Positions 1 through 11,487 of a DNA stretch of 64,000 nucleotides are shown piece by piece. A program made the position numbers and the translations under genes. The DNA is from Dendrophyllia cribrosa (taxonomy: Eukaryota; Cnidaria; Anthozoa; Scleractinia; Dendrophylliidae): contig JAJLRJ010000005.1 of NCBI GenBank assembly GCA_024195265.1, positions 14,575,036 through 14,639,035 of the forward strand. Direction: 5' to 3'. The stretch's first letter is position 1. Each line of letters begins with the position of its first letter. Below the pieces are notes generated by a model. That model was not told the DNA's origin. It did not search any database and saw only the letters and a program-made list of their open reading frames with translations.

Positions 1-38
1 TGATAGAGAGGCTAAAGGCAACTCGGAAATGGCCTATT
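1..38. repeat. Right end of a palindromic MITE, cut by the window edge
   Basis: The first 38 bases match the right arm of the complete palindromic element at 47898-48088 with about one mismatch, ending in GGAAATGGCC followed by TA. The rest of the copy lies outside the window. The TA flank in both copies suggests a TA target duplication of Tc1/mariner type, which is inference. Confidence 0.8.
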
Positions 39-55
39 AATTAGACACACAAATA

Positions 56-110
56 ACAATAGCCGCTGCACGCTTAATTTAAATTAACAATAGCCGCTGC
101 ACGCTTAATC
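56..110. repeat. Short direct duplication, 31-bp spacing
   Basis: The string AGCCGCTGCACGCTTAAT occurs twice, 31 bases apart. It is a simple local duplication and nothing links it to a gene. Confidence 0.7.
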
Positions 111-465
111 GTGCCGCGTGTCGCTGTGAATGATGATTAAGCTAATTAATTCCTGTTTGGCTTTTTTCAGTTTTCATTTTCCTATGACAACATTACTGCA
201 ATTAGGTGTATATCCTAAGAATATTCTAAAAAAGTGGATATTAAAACTTTGTTTCAATATCAATTACAGCAATTGCAGTTATACAAATGTAATATTACAT
301 TTTGTATACTCTGAGTGGACCACAAACAAACGGATAAGAAGAGCTACGAGACGTTTTAACATCTCGTCGTCCGCCATCTTGAATGTCGAGCTTGAAATCA
401 CGTGAGCTTGCCATGCAATTTTATTGGCTAATCGATTAATTTGGCTCAGCCAGATTCTCGCGGCG

Positions 466-642
466 CCCGCACACGATGAGGAATTTGTCTCGTGAGGAAA
501 AAAATATCAAACACGTCAGATATTTGCCTCACGACCTCGTGAGGCGAAAAACTCACCAAAAATCCAGCGCACACTTGCGGAAACAGCTGAGCTAACTGCC
601 TCGCGAGGAATTTTGCTCAGCACTTTCCTCAAGTGTGCGGCA
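466..642. repeat. Possible degenerate TIR element
   Basis: The left edge (CCGCACACGATGAGGAA) and right edge (CCTCAAGTGTGCGGCAGG) are imperfect inverted copies. The interior holds further inverted words built on CCTCACGA/TCGTGAGG. There is no coding content. The family and exact ends are uncertain. Confidence 0.4.
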
Positions 643-649
643 GGCTTAA

Positions 650-812
650 GGGCCTGGTCGCACTACAGTCAAAAACAAAAATTAGCCCGTGCAAAATGAC
701 ATAAAAACAAAAACATTCCACAAAAAGCGTGTCCCACCGGAGCGGTTTCTTTTGTTTTCCTCGATTTTTGCACGGGCGGATTTTTGTTTTTGACTGTAGT
801 GCGACCAGACCC
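650..812. mobile_element. 163-bp MITE with ~30-bp TIRs and TAA target duplication
   Basis: Terminal inverted repeats begin GGGCCTGGTCGCACTACAG and end with the complement (GTAGTGCGACCAGACCC). The flanks are TAA on both sides (647-649 and 813-815). A three-base TWA duplication is typical of PIF/Harbinger-type elements, so that is the suggested superfamily. No transposase is present. Confidence 0.75.
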
Positions 813-1166
813 TAATTTATGTTATATAAAGCGTCAAATTCATTTTTTTTTCTTGTTTCAGTTGACTGTTGATTTCTTCACGGCTGTGCATTTATGTTGA
901 CTAGAGATAATTAAATGTGACATTTTATTGTTACTGATTTCGTGAGCTGATTCTCGAAAAACAACTGTTACTTTTTTTTTAGTATGGTTAGGATATTTTG
1001 CCTTGTTTATACTTCTTCGACTTGGTATATAAGACAATTGCAACACGGGCAACTGATAAATTATAAAAAACCGAACCTGTCCGATGGCCCCTATTAACAA
1101 GTTAATCGAAATCTGTAGAATATTGACGAGTAGTTAAACCAAATTTAAATCGTCTTAAATATTAAA

Positions 1167-1446
1167 CAAGTAACTGTATTTGCAACGGACCACCGTAACG
1201 AAATAGAAGCACCGAATCCTGTAGTAAGGGATCTAATCAGCTATAAAATAATAAAACGATTTGATAAAAAGCAAAGCTGATAAACGGTAAGGAAACGACT
1301 ATATTTGTTAACGTTTTTTGCCTTACGAGTCATTATCTGTAAGACCCTGAAGAAGAAAGGCTGTGCCTTTCGAAATATTGGATATTTTGCAAATATAGTC
1401 GTTTCCGTACCGTTTATCAGCCCTGCTTTTTATCAAATCGTTTTAA
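1167..1446 (+). mobile_element. PLE-tail fold-back fragment with hammerhead-like motif
   Basis: Arms at about 1248-1302 and 1397-1446 are inverted copies (TTTGATAAAAAGC... against its complement). The outer part (CCGTAACGAAATAGAAGCACC, 1196-1216) recurs inverted at 42905-42962 and direct at 44232-44280. Between the arms lies a hammerhead-like module (1339-1390). Similar modules follow recognisable Penelope-like coding remnants elsewhere in the window, so this is read as a PLE 3' tail. No open reading frame is present. Confidence 0.6.
1339..1390 (+). ncRNA. Hammerhead-ribozyme-like motif (candidate)
   Basis: The core CTGAAGA (1347-1353) is followed by a perfect 7-bp hairpin (GAAAGGC-TGT-GCCTTTC), then GAAATATT. 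CTGANGA and GAAA are the conserved hammerhead core strings. ATAT is self-complementary, as expected if stem III forms only between two molecules. CC before the core pairs with GG after it as a short stem I. Activity is not demonstrated. Confidence 0.5.
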
Positions 1447-2411
1447 AGATTAACAGTTTCCGGTTGATAACTAACTATTGATTCGAAAAGTTAATTTGTC
1501 ACAATCAATTCGAATTCCCCATTGCATCATCTCGTCTCCGGCAGTTTTTACACGTTAAGTAAAGAATTGGATCCAAATTATCTGTGACTGACACTACTTA
1601 AAAAGCCGTCTGACCAGCTACTTGATGATTACTCATGCACTTCATTCAAGATTGATAACATAATTCAAGATTGATAACATAATTATAACATTATTATTAT
1701 AAGATATAAACTTTAGAGAAAACTATCATAAGACTCTTTCGGAATTTCCGACGCCATATTTTTGGGCATGATCTGGCCTAACATGTCCAATTGATAAACC
1801 TAAAAGCATAATTTAATAAAACGTCATAACTTGATATGCGTCCTTTGATGATCAGAAACGATGAAAAACTGAAGAATCCGAAAAAAATAATATCATATTG
1901 TATGGGAATTAAACTAAACAGATTTCACGCTGGGTGCGCAAGAACATCTCCTGACAAAAAAAGTATTTTTAATGATGGCGTGAAGAGCGTGGGTGTTCGC
2001 TGATGGTGTGATGGCCTGAGATGAGGTGAGAAAAAGCAAAATTATGCTGATATTGCGTTTCACTACTGAAGCACTTTGAGCTAGTCAGATTTGCATATCT
2101 AGGAAATCTTTTTCTAATGATTATTTTTCCGGCTGATATATCATATTGTGTTTTCATGATGAGTATGACCAGAAGCTTCCTTTAAATCATTAGAAAGAAA
2201 AAAAAAATACGCCGAAAGTGAAGTATGAATGCTAACATTTCTTGTCGATTTCTTTGTGCATCTCACTCAGTTGTTGTTCTGAAATTACTTTATATTTCTT
2301 TTGTTTTATAACTCTGACTCTCTTTTCTTTAATTTTTGACTATATTTGTTTGTTTGTTAGCTCAAGACATTCGATATCAGTACCGTAAAATTTCCGCCGG
2401 AAGTTGTGCAG
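1447..2411. other. No assignable feature
   Basis: AT-rich sequence with only short chance reading frames and no recognised domain, RNA or repeat structure beyond simple A runs. Confidence 0.5.
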
Positions 2412-2419
2412 TTGATTAT

Positions 2420-2506
2420 GTAGTCTCCCACGCAGCCGTTTTTTGTCTCGTCACGCAAGGAGCGTTGCGTGACGAGACAAATAATGCTCGGCTGCGTGGG
2501 GGACTA
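2420..2506. mobile_element. 87-bp palindromic MITE with 8-bp target duplication
   Basis: Inverted arms TAGTCTCCCACGCAGCCG and CGGCTGCGTGGGGGACTA enclose a second inverted pair (TTGTCTCGTCACGCAA / TTGCGTGACGAGACAA). The flanks carry an exact 8-bp duplication, TTGATTAT (2412-2419 and 2507-2514). Eight-base duplications are characteristic of hAT-type transposition. Confidence 0.8.
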
Positions 2507-2514
2507 TTGATTAT

Positions 2515-3359
2515 CTAAGTCGAGGTCAACATTTCTATTGGTTAATCAGTGATCAATAGCTGGCGAAACTGAACAACTTATTTGTATGAAACACAAATTG
2601 TAACAAACAACAGTGACATTGTAACAAACTACAGTGAAAACGTCCCTTGGATGTTTGCGTCGATCGTCTAGCTCGAGGTCAAAGTTTAGACGTAAAAAAA
2701 AAGAAAAAAATTGCTGATGAAACTAAACAAGTGATATTGCATGAAACTACAAATTGTAGCAACAGAGATATTTGTTATATTTATGCAAACTCAACTGCAT
2801 ACACGTATTTGTTGGTAACTTATATTATCGTATTCTTGTATAAAATGGGACAATTGTTTTCAGACAATTTTTTTACGTCAACAATTTTTTGACAGGATCT
2901 AGCAAAAATTCTAAAAAATTGAAAATCGTAAGAATTTCATGTCATATGGCATGAGGCATGGAATAACTAGAGCATCTTTTTTCTCTCACTCCGGAAGAAT
3001 GTAAAAGGCAGGTTGGTCAGAACGGATATGTTGTTGGCTGAAGGAGAGCATAAATGCTATAAGAGTTGAGAGCATATACAATTTCGGGGAAAATTGCTGC
3101 GGTTTAATTTGTTGATTTCGTATGTGTGTTTAGACAAACAATATAATATATAAAAGTGAAATATCGTGTTTGTTCCTGTCGACGTCGGGTACGTGAGTTC
3201 ATTCACAGACGGGGCAATCGACCATATCCCGATTAAGTAAAGACTCAGGACCTTGGGCAGTGCCCATTCTTTAATTAACAATATCTTACAAGTCATCGTC
3301 GAATTTAGTCTAAATTCCTTGAAATTTGTATCATACTGATAACAGTATGATACAAAAGC
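2515..3359. other. No assignable feature
   Basis: Low-complexity AT-rich sequence. Short reading frames on both strands lack recognisable motifs. A small perfect palindrome around the string ATACTGATAACAGTAT lies near 3330-3352. Confidence 0.45.
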
Positions 3360-3447
3360 AAGGCTGATTAAACGGTACGGAAATTGTATTTGAATCCAAT
3401 ATTTCAAAAGGCACAGCCTTTCTTCTTCAGGGTCTTACAGGTTTTGA

Positions 3448-3507
<60 letters not shown>

Positions 3508-3600
3508 CATTACAATTTAAACGTGGTGTAGCAATAGGATACTATAATAATAATAATGCTTCTATTTTGTTACGGTGGTCCCTGCAAACACAGTCACACT
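3360..3600 (-). mobile_element. PLE-tail fragment, interrupted by a (TA)n run
   Basis: Minus-strand copy of the same tail family as 1167-1446. It carries the AAGCAAGGCTGAT block, a hammerhead-like motif at 3396-3438 (CTGAAGA at 3430-3424, a hairpin, then GAAATATTGG), and at its far end a copy of the ATTTTGTTACGGTGGTCC block. A (TA)n microsatellite (about 3449-3504) splits it. Confidence 0.6.
3449..3504. repeat. (TA)n microsatellite
   Basis: About 28 uninterrupted TA units inside the PLE-tail fragment. Confidence 0.95.
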
Positions 3601-4069
3601 GATAACCACTCCCAGAGTCCGATTAAGTGAAAACATGTAATAGTTCTAACTTTTCAGTCTGTGGACGAAATTCTATGGTGTGACCGTTCAGACGAAACCT
3701 GTACGGCGGTACTTTTGTATAGTACCATTTGTTTGTCAATATTTTACAATTAAATAAAATTTGGGATTTTTCAAGAATTTTTGCCGATATGTTGGGAAAA
3801 TCGCCGATCATCGCAGAAATCTGGGACGCGTCGGGAAAATAGAAACGCTCCCGATTTTCCCGATTTGTCCCCGACCATGCACTCAGATGATCAGGGATGT
3901 TTACGATTGAGTGTTTTCATAAGTTGGCAAAATCTGGGACGGTCGGGATCGATCGGGAAATAACAAAAACCCCGATCGTCTGGGATTTTACCGACATATG
4001 AAAACTAGGCTTAAAAGGGTGAAGGCCAAGTGAATGACACGAGTATGAATATTTTTGTGCAACCTATCA

Positions 4070-4275
4070 AGCAACAGAGTTCGATCTGTTGCAAGATTGT
4101 TGTTGAGATTGTTTGTTGCAGCTACGCGCGCAACAAATTTTCTTGTTGCAGAAAATAGACGTCGCTTCTACTTTCTGCAACATAGGTGTACTGTGCGCGC
4201 AATAAAATATCTCAACTTGCAAAACAACATTGCTGCGCGGCAAGTTGCACGCGGAAAATGTTGCTCATATTACTT
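4070..4275. repeat. TTGTTGCA-rich inverted-word repeat
   Basis: The words TTGTTGCA, CTTGTTGCA, TGCAACA and GCGCGCAA recur in both orientations. This suggests a degenerate TIR element. Ends and family could not be fixed. Confidence 0.35.
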
Positions 4276-4714
4276 AGCCTAAGAGAAAAAAACGTTGCTC
4301 TTCAGAGATTATATAAAGCACGATAGGATTATAGCTGCCGGCTTAAACAGGCCTCGGGCAAATCCCGGGCGTGGTTAACTATAGTTAGGATCCTCTTATC
4401 ATATGATACAGCAATCATGAACTACATTAAAGAGACATTCCTTGGATACGCTCCACAGATAAAATACTAATCCTATAATATTTATCCTTTTTGGCGGAAG
4501 TAGCCTGATTCCGGAACTAACCGTTGTGGCAAGCTGGGAGCATGTACTGATCTATTTTGAAACATCATCAGTCAAAAACATTCCTTATTTGGTTAAAATA
4601 AAGTACTGATTAAAAGTTAAGCAGCTTATAATTTAAGTCTAGTTTTCACTAGTGACATAAGTATAAGCGGAAACCACAAGCCGATATACCTCGGAAACAC
4701 AACAGCGTTATGTC

Positions 4715-5632
4715 TCGGGGGAGGGGGGGGGGGGGGGGGGGGGGGGTACTCCCTATAACGGGCTATGCGGAGATGCTGCGCCCGAAAGGGGTACTTTTTT
4801 TAGGCTGGAGGTATATGAAAGAGTAGCCGGATTTCACGAGTTGAAGTATATGAAAAGGTAGGGAAAACCATGACGAGTTGAAGTATAGGAAAGGGTAGAG
4901 AAAACACGAGTTGAAGTATAACTGAAGAGTAAGGAAAACTGCCATTTAAGTATTATAAAAAGGGCCTTTTAAAATATATAAAAAAAAAACACACGCAAAA
5001 GCTATTTAACTTTAATGTTTATACTGAAGTGAAAAGTGAGTATATGAAAGGGGTACCATTTTCAATGAAATGTATATGAAAGGTGTACCATTTTGATTCA
5101 ATGAAAGGTATATATGATAGGGGTACCATTTTCATTGAAATGTGTGTGAAAGGGGTACCATTTCCAATAAAAGCAAAATGAAAGGGGCACCTTTCTGTCA
5201 AAAACGGTAGATAACAAGTATATGATTGGCTAATATAAGATTGCATGAAAAATATCTAACTAAGTTGTAACAGGATATAATGACATGTATAATGTAGATA
5301 CAAAAAAATGGCTAGTAAATCTAATAACTTCTAAAATAAAGCATATAATAGTTATCGTAAATATTATCTACTTCAATGTTCATCACGTCTGTTTAGGCCA
5401 TTAGGTGTTAGTGTTTTGCCTTTTTGAATGAGATAGGCTTCTCTTTCTTTGCGGCGGGAGGTGTTTGCATTCAATCATATAAATCAAGTCTTTAGAGTTT
5501 CAGGTTATATGCTGTTTTATTTGCTTGGTTTCATTTGTAGAGGTGTAAGAGTATGATGAGTTTACCATTTTCAATCTGTGGACAGGTCAGACAGCCATGT
5601 ACAGAATTTTGTTGAGTACCCCCTCCCTGGGC
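4715..5632. mobile_element. G/C-homopolymer-ended TIR element, 918 bp
   Basis: The left end is a run of about 30 G (4717-4746) leading into GTACTCCCTATAACGGG. The right end reads TTGAGTACCCCCTCCCTGGGC. The interior (4800-5200) is built from repeats of a word close to GTATATGAAAGGGGTACCAT. Flanking octamers GTTATGTC (4707-4714) and GCTATGTC (5633-5640) match at 7 of 8 positions, so this is probably an 8-bp target duplication. The element at 35002-35431 has the same interior word. No transposase is present, so it is non-autonomous. Confidence 0.75.
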
Positions 5633-5799
5633 GCTATGTCCACGTGTTAACGGACTTGACATAAGCTTAAGGATAAAAATGATTTTCCTTTTTGTAAAAA
5701 AAATGTAAATGTTGTTTTTTAGTGGACAAGCACTTATCTAGTAGCTAATTCACAGGCACGCCACTCAAATATTGAAACAAATATTGTAAATTGAACATA

Positions 5800-5968
5800 A
5801 TATGTTAAAAATCCCAACTAGCAGAAGGCAGACCAGTCGGCTAATTTACAAGCGTGGCCGAGGAGTTGAACTCGGGTCTACTGTGAAACATCTCCAGCTA
5901 GTGGTCAGAGCGGGACTTGAACTCGGGACCTCCGGATTTCAAGTCCACGCCCTAACCACTCCTCTTAT
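5800..5968 (-). mobile_element. SINE derived from tRNA-Ser(UGA)
   Basis: Read on the minus strand, the head at 5965-5907 has an A-box-like GTGGTTAGGGCG, an anticodon arm GGACTTGAAATCC (anticodon TGA), and a B box (GAGTTCAAGTCC). This matches the layout of tRNA-Ser(UGA) with a shortened variable region. A second B-box-like copy (GAGTTCAACTCC) follows in the body. It is not a functional tRNA because the acceptor stem does not close. Confidence 0.75.
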
Positions 5969-6007
5969 GCTTGCGTTTTCGCTTAGTGAAAACGAACCAT
6001 CGCATAA

Positions 6008-6044
6008 GCATACATACATACATACATACATACATACATACATA
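6008..6044. repeat. (CATA)n microsatellite
   Basis: About nine CATA units adjoining the SINE head. Confidence 0.95.
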
Positions 6045-6289
6045 CTACATTGCAACTCCCTTCAAGTTCAAGGGTTTTTCAGTTACAAGACTACCTAAAT
6101 GAATCAAATAATGAATAAAATACAGAAATAAACTATTTACAACTTCATAATCATCGGGAGCTATTATGCTCCTGTAATCAGAAATTAATCAGAAAAAGTT
6201 GGTTTACAAGCATAGAACGTTCTGGTATTAATAAATTCGGCCAGTAGCTCAATAACACTCGTTCTAGGTCCTTCGCGCACGTTTTTTAC

Positions 6290-6420
6290 CACAGTTGTCG
6301 CTAAACTCGCAATCTGATTGGTCGATGTGAGTGGTAAACGAGAGTCCAGACAACGGTGCTGACGCTAACATCGCGCGCTTGAAAAAAACCAATCAGATTG
6401 CGAGAAAGTTATAGACAACG
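6290..6420. repeat. Small inverted-repeat element
   Basis: CTCGCAATCTGATTGGT (6308 onward) and its complement ACCAATCAGATTGCGAG (near 6388-6404) flank GC-rich sequence. Outer GACAAC/GTTGTC words also pair. Probably a MITE; the ends are uncertain. Confidence 0.5.
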
Positions 6421-6498
6421 CTTGCTCTTTCTTTGCTGTCACGTTTTGTAACAAGACTTCGATTTTTCCTTGTATTTTTTTCTAAATATTGTTGTAAA

Positions 6499-6684
6499 AA
6501 ACAAATTTACACCGGCTTTCCGTGGTGTGGACTCTTATTTACCACGATTTACGTCATCACATGATCAAAATTTGTTGCTGACTCACTCGGCTGCGCCTCG
6601 TGAGTCCACAACATTTTGACCATGTGATGACGTAAATCGTGGTAAATAAGAGTCCACACCACGGAAAACCGGTGGAAATTTGTT
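6499..6684. mobile_element. 186-bp palindromic MITE
   Basis: The two halves are near-perfect inverted copies (AACAAATTTACACCGG... against CCGGTGGAAATTTGTT), with arms of about 77 bp around a short GC-rich centre. Non-coding. Confidence 0.8.
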
Positions 6685-7130
6685 AAATCTAACAATTATA
6701 AAAATAAACGAAAAAAAAAAAAACATGTCAAACGAAAATATTAAATTACCCCCCGTGAGTATCGATTATAATTTTAAATGCCGTTCAAATATCGTGGTAT
6801 CGATTACCGTCAATTGGTATCGATGTCGACCCACTCTCAATAGAACGAAAGTCTATACAAATCACTAAAGTTCACTTATTAGAAATGTTCAACTCTGCCA
6901 TAACAAACTTAGGCCGCGAAAAAATTATGCAAATTAGGCTAAGGGTAGATTGAATCTACCCATGGCTTATTGTTAACTGTAACAAAAGACCGCAGTTCAC
7001 AAGTTCAATATGATCGAGGTGTTGCTAATAATCTTTGCGGTAAATTTAATCATTTTCTTTTTGGCGTCTCTTGAAGTATAGAAAATGCTTTCCAGACGCT
7101 GTAACTCGTGTTGATGTCGGGGTAATAAAA

Positions 7131-7915
7131 CTAGTGTATCCAAAAGATAGTAATTGCTGCGGTAAATTTGTTGTAATAATGCTATTTTATCGTCTCGCTG
7201 GTATTACAGAATTTTCTCTTTCGTTTTTTGAGGGAAAGCAAAGCAAATGTAACCGGGATGAATCGACGAAAACTCCAGCTGATAAGACTAATTTTGTTTT
7301 GTAATTCACGCATCAAGTTCTTGCAATGTCTGTAGAATATTGTTGAGCAAAGGACGCGTTCACCACGAGGAAGGTGTGATTTAGGTTTAACTTAATTATT
7401 GATAATGAATATGTTGCGTTTATACTAGCTAGCCGTATCGTATTCGCGTCTCCACGCGCTCAGCTCAGGTTTCGCGTCCCCACGCGCTCAGCTCAGTCTC
7501 ATCGACCGCTGTCGGAGTGATTTCAAAATAAATTTGTCTTTTATTCCGTACAATCTTCGAAAATCTTTGCTATCCAACGGTCCTATCACCATGCCTCACA
7601 GTCCTCGCTCAACTCGCGGTAGTCTTGGACACTTCAGTTCCGATTACGACTGGCACATGTTAGACCAAAATATTACAAATCTCGCAGCCAACAGCTTGAA
7701 GCAGCAAGCGAGGCTATTGTTCGTGGCGCAGTGAATTCTGGCCCAAAATGTGTGCGTGGCGCAGTGAATTCTGGCCCAAAATGTGTGCGTGGTGCAGTGA
7801 ATTCTGGTAAAAAGCGATCAAATCGAGATTTTTCGTAGCTTATATTTTTTTCTCATATATTTCTCTTAAATCCTGATTATGTTGCTGCTCACTCGCTACG
7901 CTCGTTCCGCAGCAA
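7131..7915 (-). mobile_element. Helitron-like non-autonomous element, copy 1
   Basis: Read on the minus strand the copy starts TTGCTGCGG and ends CTAG followed by a host T. The start motif recurs inverted (CCGCAGCAA) near the 3' end, followed by a small hairpin (TATC-loop-GATA) just before CTAG. A 33-bp minisatellite (starts 7723, 7756) lies inside. No target duplication is visible. These are traits of Helitron or Helentron derivatives with subterminal inverted repeats. A 66-codon frame (7534-7734) is conserved in copy 2 but has a stop in copy 3, so it is probably not a gene. About 785 bp. Confidence 0.55.
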
Positions 7916-7976
7916 CTACATTACTGTTAGTTTTTCTTGAAGTATTAGGAAGGAGTCATGCCGAAATAAAAATAAA

Positions 7977-8761
7977 CTAGTGTATCCAAAAGATAGTGAT
8001 TGCTGCGGTAAATTTGTTGTAATAATGCTCTTTTATCGCCTCGCTGGTATTACAGAATTTTCTCTTTCGTTTTTTGAGGGAAAGCAAAGCAAATGTAACC
8101 GGGATGAATCGACGAAAACTCCAGCTGATAAGACTAATTTTGTTTTGTAATTCACGCATCAAGTTCTTGCAATGTCTGTAGAATATTGTTGAGCAAAGGA
8201 CGCGTTCACCACGAGGAAGGTGTGAAAATTTAGGTTTCACTTAATTATTGATAATGAATATGTTGCGTTACTAGCTAGCCGTATCGTATTCGCGTCTCCA
8301 CGCGCTCAGCTCAGGTTTCGCGTCCCCACGCGCTCAGCTCAGTCTCATCGACCGCTGTCGGAGTGATTTCAAAATAAATTTGTCTTTTATTCCGTACAAT
8401 CTTCGAAAATCTTTGCTATCCAACAGTCCTATCACCATGCCTCACAGTCCTCGCTCAACTCGCGGTAGTCTTCGACACTTCAGTCCCGATTACGACTGGC
8501 ACATGTTGGACCAAAATATTACAAATCTCGCAGCCAACAGCTTGAAGCAGCAAGCGAGGCTATTGTTCGTGGCGCAGTGAATTCTGGCCCAAAATGTGTG
8601 CGTGGCGCAGTGAATTCTGGCCCAAAATGTGTGCGTGGCGCAGTGAATTCTGGTAAAAAGCGATCAAATCGAGATTTTTCGTAGCTTATATTTTTTTCTC
8701 ATATATTTTTCTTAAATCCTGATTATGTTGCTGCTCACTCGCTACGCTCGTTCCGCAGCAA
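7977..8761 (-). mobile_element. Helitron-like element, copy 2
   Basis: Nearly identical to copy 1, the same length (785 bp) and orientation, with the same termini. A 61-bp unrelated spacer separates it from copy 1. The minus-strand 5' flank ends in A and the 3' flank starts with T, as in Helitron insertions. Confidence 0.55.
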
Positions 8762-8772
8762 TCAGTATGATA

Positions 8773-9557
8773 CTAGTGTATCCAAAAGATAGTAATTGCT
8801 GCGGTAAATTTGTTGTAATAATGCTCTTTTATCGCCTCGCTGGTATTACAGAATTTTCTCTTTCGTTTTTTGAGGGAAAGCAAAGCAAATGTAACCGGGA
8901 TGAATCGACGAAAACTCCAGCTGATAAGACTAATTTTGTTTTGTAATTCACGCATCAAGTTCTTGCAATGTCTGTAGAATATTGTTGAGCAAAGGACGCG
9001 TTCACCACGAGGAAGGTGTGAAAATTTTGGTTTAACTCAATTATTGATAATGAATATGTTGCGTTACTAGCTAGCCGTATCGTATTCGCGTCTCCACGCG
9101 CTCAGCTCAGGTTTCGCATCCCCACGCGCTCAGCTCAGTCTCATCGACCGCTGTCGGAGTGATTTCAAAATAAATTTGTCTTTTATTCCGTACAATCTTC
9201 GAAAATCTTTGCTATCCTACAGTCCTATCACCATGCCTCACAGTCCTCGCTGAACTCGCGGTAGTCTTAGACACTTCAGTTCCGATTACGACTGGCACAT
9301 GTTGGACCAAAATATTACAAATCTCGCAGCCAACAGCTTGAAGCAGCAAGCGAGGCTATTGTTCGTGGCGCAGTGAATTCTGGCCCAAAATGTGTGCGTG
9401 GCGCAGTGAATTCTGCCCCAAAATGTGTGCGTGGCGCAGTGAATTCTGGTAAAAAGCGATCAAATCGAGATTTTTCGTAGCTTATATTTTTTTCTCATAT
9501 ATTTCTCTTAAATCCTGATTATGTTGCTGCTCACTCGCTACGCTCGTTCCGCAGCAA
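8773..9557 (-). mobile_element. Helitron-like element, copy 3
   Basis: 785 bp, separated from copy 2 by only 11 unrelated bases. The short frame seen in copies 1 and 2 carries an in-frame TGA here (CGCTGAACTCG near 9247), which argues against a protein role. Confidence 0.55.
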
Positions 9558-9657
9558 TAAAAAACCGGGTAAAAGAAAAACAGAATTAGCTTGCGGGTGA
9601 GGTAAATAGTCCGCAGGTTGAGTTGACTTCTAAAAAACAAAAGAAAAAAATGTATAA

Positions 9658-10337
9658 CTAGTGTATCCAAAAGATAGTAATAGCTGCGGTAAATTTGTTG
9701 TAATAATGCTGTTTTATCGTCTCGCTGGTATTACAGAATTTTCTCTTTCGTTTTTTGAGGGGAAGCAAATCAAATGTAACCGGGATGAATCGACGAAAAC
9801 TCCAGCTGATAAGACTAATTTTGTTTTGTAATTCACGCATCAAGTTCTTGCAATGTCTGTAGAATATGGTTGAGCAAAGGACGCGTTCACCACGAGGAAA
9901 GTGTGAAGATTTAGGCTATGCGATACTGTCTAGCCGTATCGTGTTCGCGTCTCCACGCGTTCAGCTCAGGTTTCGCATCCCCACGCGCTCAGCTCAGTTC
10001 AGTCTCATCGACCGCTGTCGGAGTGATTTCAAAATAAATTTGTTTTTTATTCCGTACGATCTTCGAAAATCTTTGCTATCCTGCGACACTTGCTATCTCT
10101 GCGACACTTCAGTTCCGATTTAAAATATTACAAATCTCGCAGCAAACAGCTTGAAGCAGCAAGCGAGGCTATTGTTCGTGGCGCAGTGCATTCTGGCCCA
10201 AAATGTGTTCGTGGCGCAGTGAATTCTGGTAAAAAGCGATCAATTCGAGGTTTTTCGTAGCTTATATTTTTTTCTCATATATTTCTCTTAAATCCTGATT
10301 ATGTTGCTGCTCACTCGCTGCGCTCGTTCCGCAGCAA
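9658..10337 (-). mobile_element. Helitron-like element, copy 4 (internally shortened)
   Basis: About 680 bp with the same termini but internal deletions (near 9915-9925 and 10080-10120), including one minisatellite unit. A 100-bp spacer separates it from copy 3. Confidence 0.5.
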
Positions 10338-10400
10338 TTAGCACGATGTTTATATTTTTGTTACAAATAATAACATCTCAAAAAGTACTGACAACACTAA

Positions 10401-10641
10401 GGCCCCGTTTACACGGGTCCGGACAAATTTTTGCACGGACAAAAACTTGCACGGTTCCCGGCACCTTGCGTTTACACGGGACCGGCGGAACTGGACGAAT
10501 TTTTGAACGGCTAAGTGTGCAAGTTTCCGTGTAAACACCACTGCAATCTGTAACAGAATTTGCACGGATCCATGTAAACACGTGGTCTAGGAACAAAATT
10601 CGTCCGTGCAAAAATTTGTCCGGACCCGTGTAAACGGGGCC
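10401..10641. mobile_element. 241-bp MITE, TIR GGCCCCGTTTACACGG, TAA duplication
   Basis: Perfect outer inverted repeats (GGCCCCGTTTACACGGGTCC and its complement), extending about 40 bp, with further TTTACACGG words inside. The flanks are TAA on both sides. The three-base TWA duplication suggests a PIF/Harbinger-type origin. Confidence 0.85.
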
Positions 10642-10679
10642 TAAGAATCACAAACTAGCCACAGATGAGCGTAACATTA

Positions 10680-11487
10680 TTTAATATTCTGCTCGACAGC
10701 GATAACAACAGCTCAGCAACCCAAGTAAAGCAGAATATAGTTAGCGCGTGCTGAGGTTAATATTCTGCTCGACAGATAACAACAGCTCAGGCAAAGAACT
10801 GACTACCCAAGTAAAGCAGAATTAGTTAGCGCGTGCTGAGGTTAAAATTCTGCTCGACAGATAACAACAGCTCGGCAAAGAACTGACTACCCAAGTAAAG
10901 CAGAATTAGTTAGCGCGTGCTGAGGTTAAAATTCTGCTCGACAGATAACAACAGCTCGGCAAAGAACTGACTACCCAAGTAAAGCAGGATTAGTTAGCGC
11001 GTGCTGAGGTTAATATTCTGCTCGACAGATAACAACAGCTCGGCAAAGAACTGACTACCCAAGTAAAACAGAATTAGTTAGCGAGTGGTAAAGTTAATAT
11101 TCTCCTCGACAGATAACAACAGCTCGGCAAAGAACTGACTACTCAAGTAAATCAGAATAAGTTAGCGAGTGGTAAGGTTAATATTCTGCTCGACAGATAA
11201 CAACAGCTCGGCAAAGAACTGACTACCCAAGTAAAGCAGAATAATTTAGCGAGAGGTGAGATTAATATTCTCCTCGACAGATAACAACAGCTCAGCAAAG
11301 GACTGACTACCCAAGTAAAGCAGAATATAGTTAGCGCGTGCTGAGGTTAATATTCTCATTCTGCTCGACAGATAACAACAGCTCAGCAAAGGACTGACTA
11401 CCCAAGTAAAGCAGAATATAGTTAGCGCGTGCTGAGGTTAATATTCTCATTCTGCTCGACAGATAACAACAGCTCAGCAAAGGACTG
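10680..11487. repeat. 84-bp tandem satellite, block 1
   Basis: About 9.5 units containing CAGATAACAACAGCTCGGC and AAGTAAAGCAGAATTAGTT. Spacing between successive starts is 84-85 bp; the last two units carry a 7-base insertion (TCATTCT). The array continues after two insertions (11998-12216 and 12888-13471). Confidence 0.95.

Noticed and set aside
7534..8580. Conserved 66-codon frame in the Helitron-like copies
   Set aside because: Copy 3 has a stop and copy 4 a deletion; identity is explained by recent element copying rather than selection on protein.
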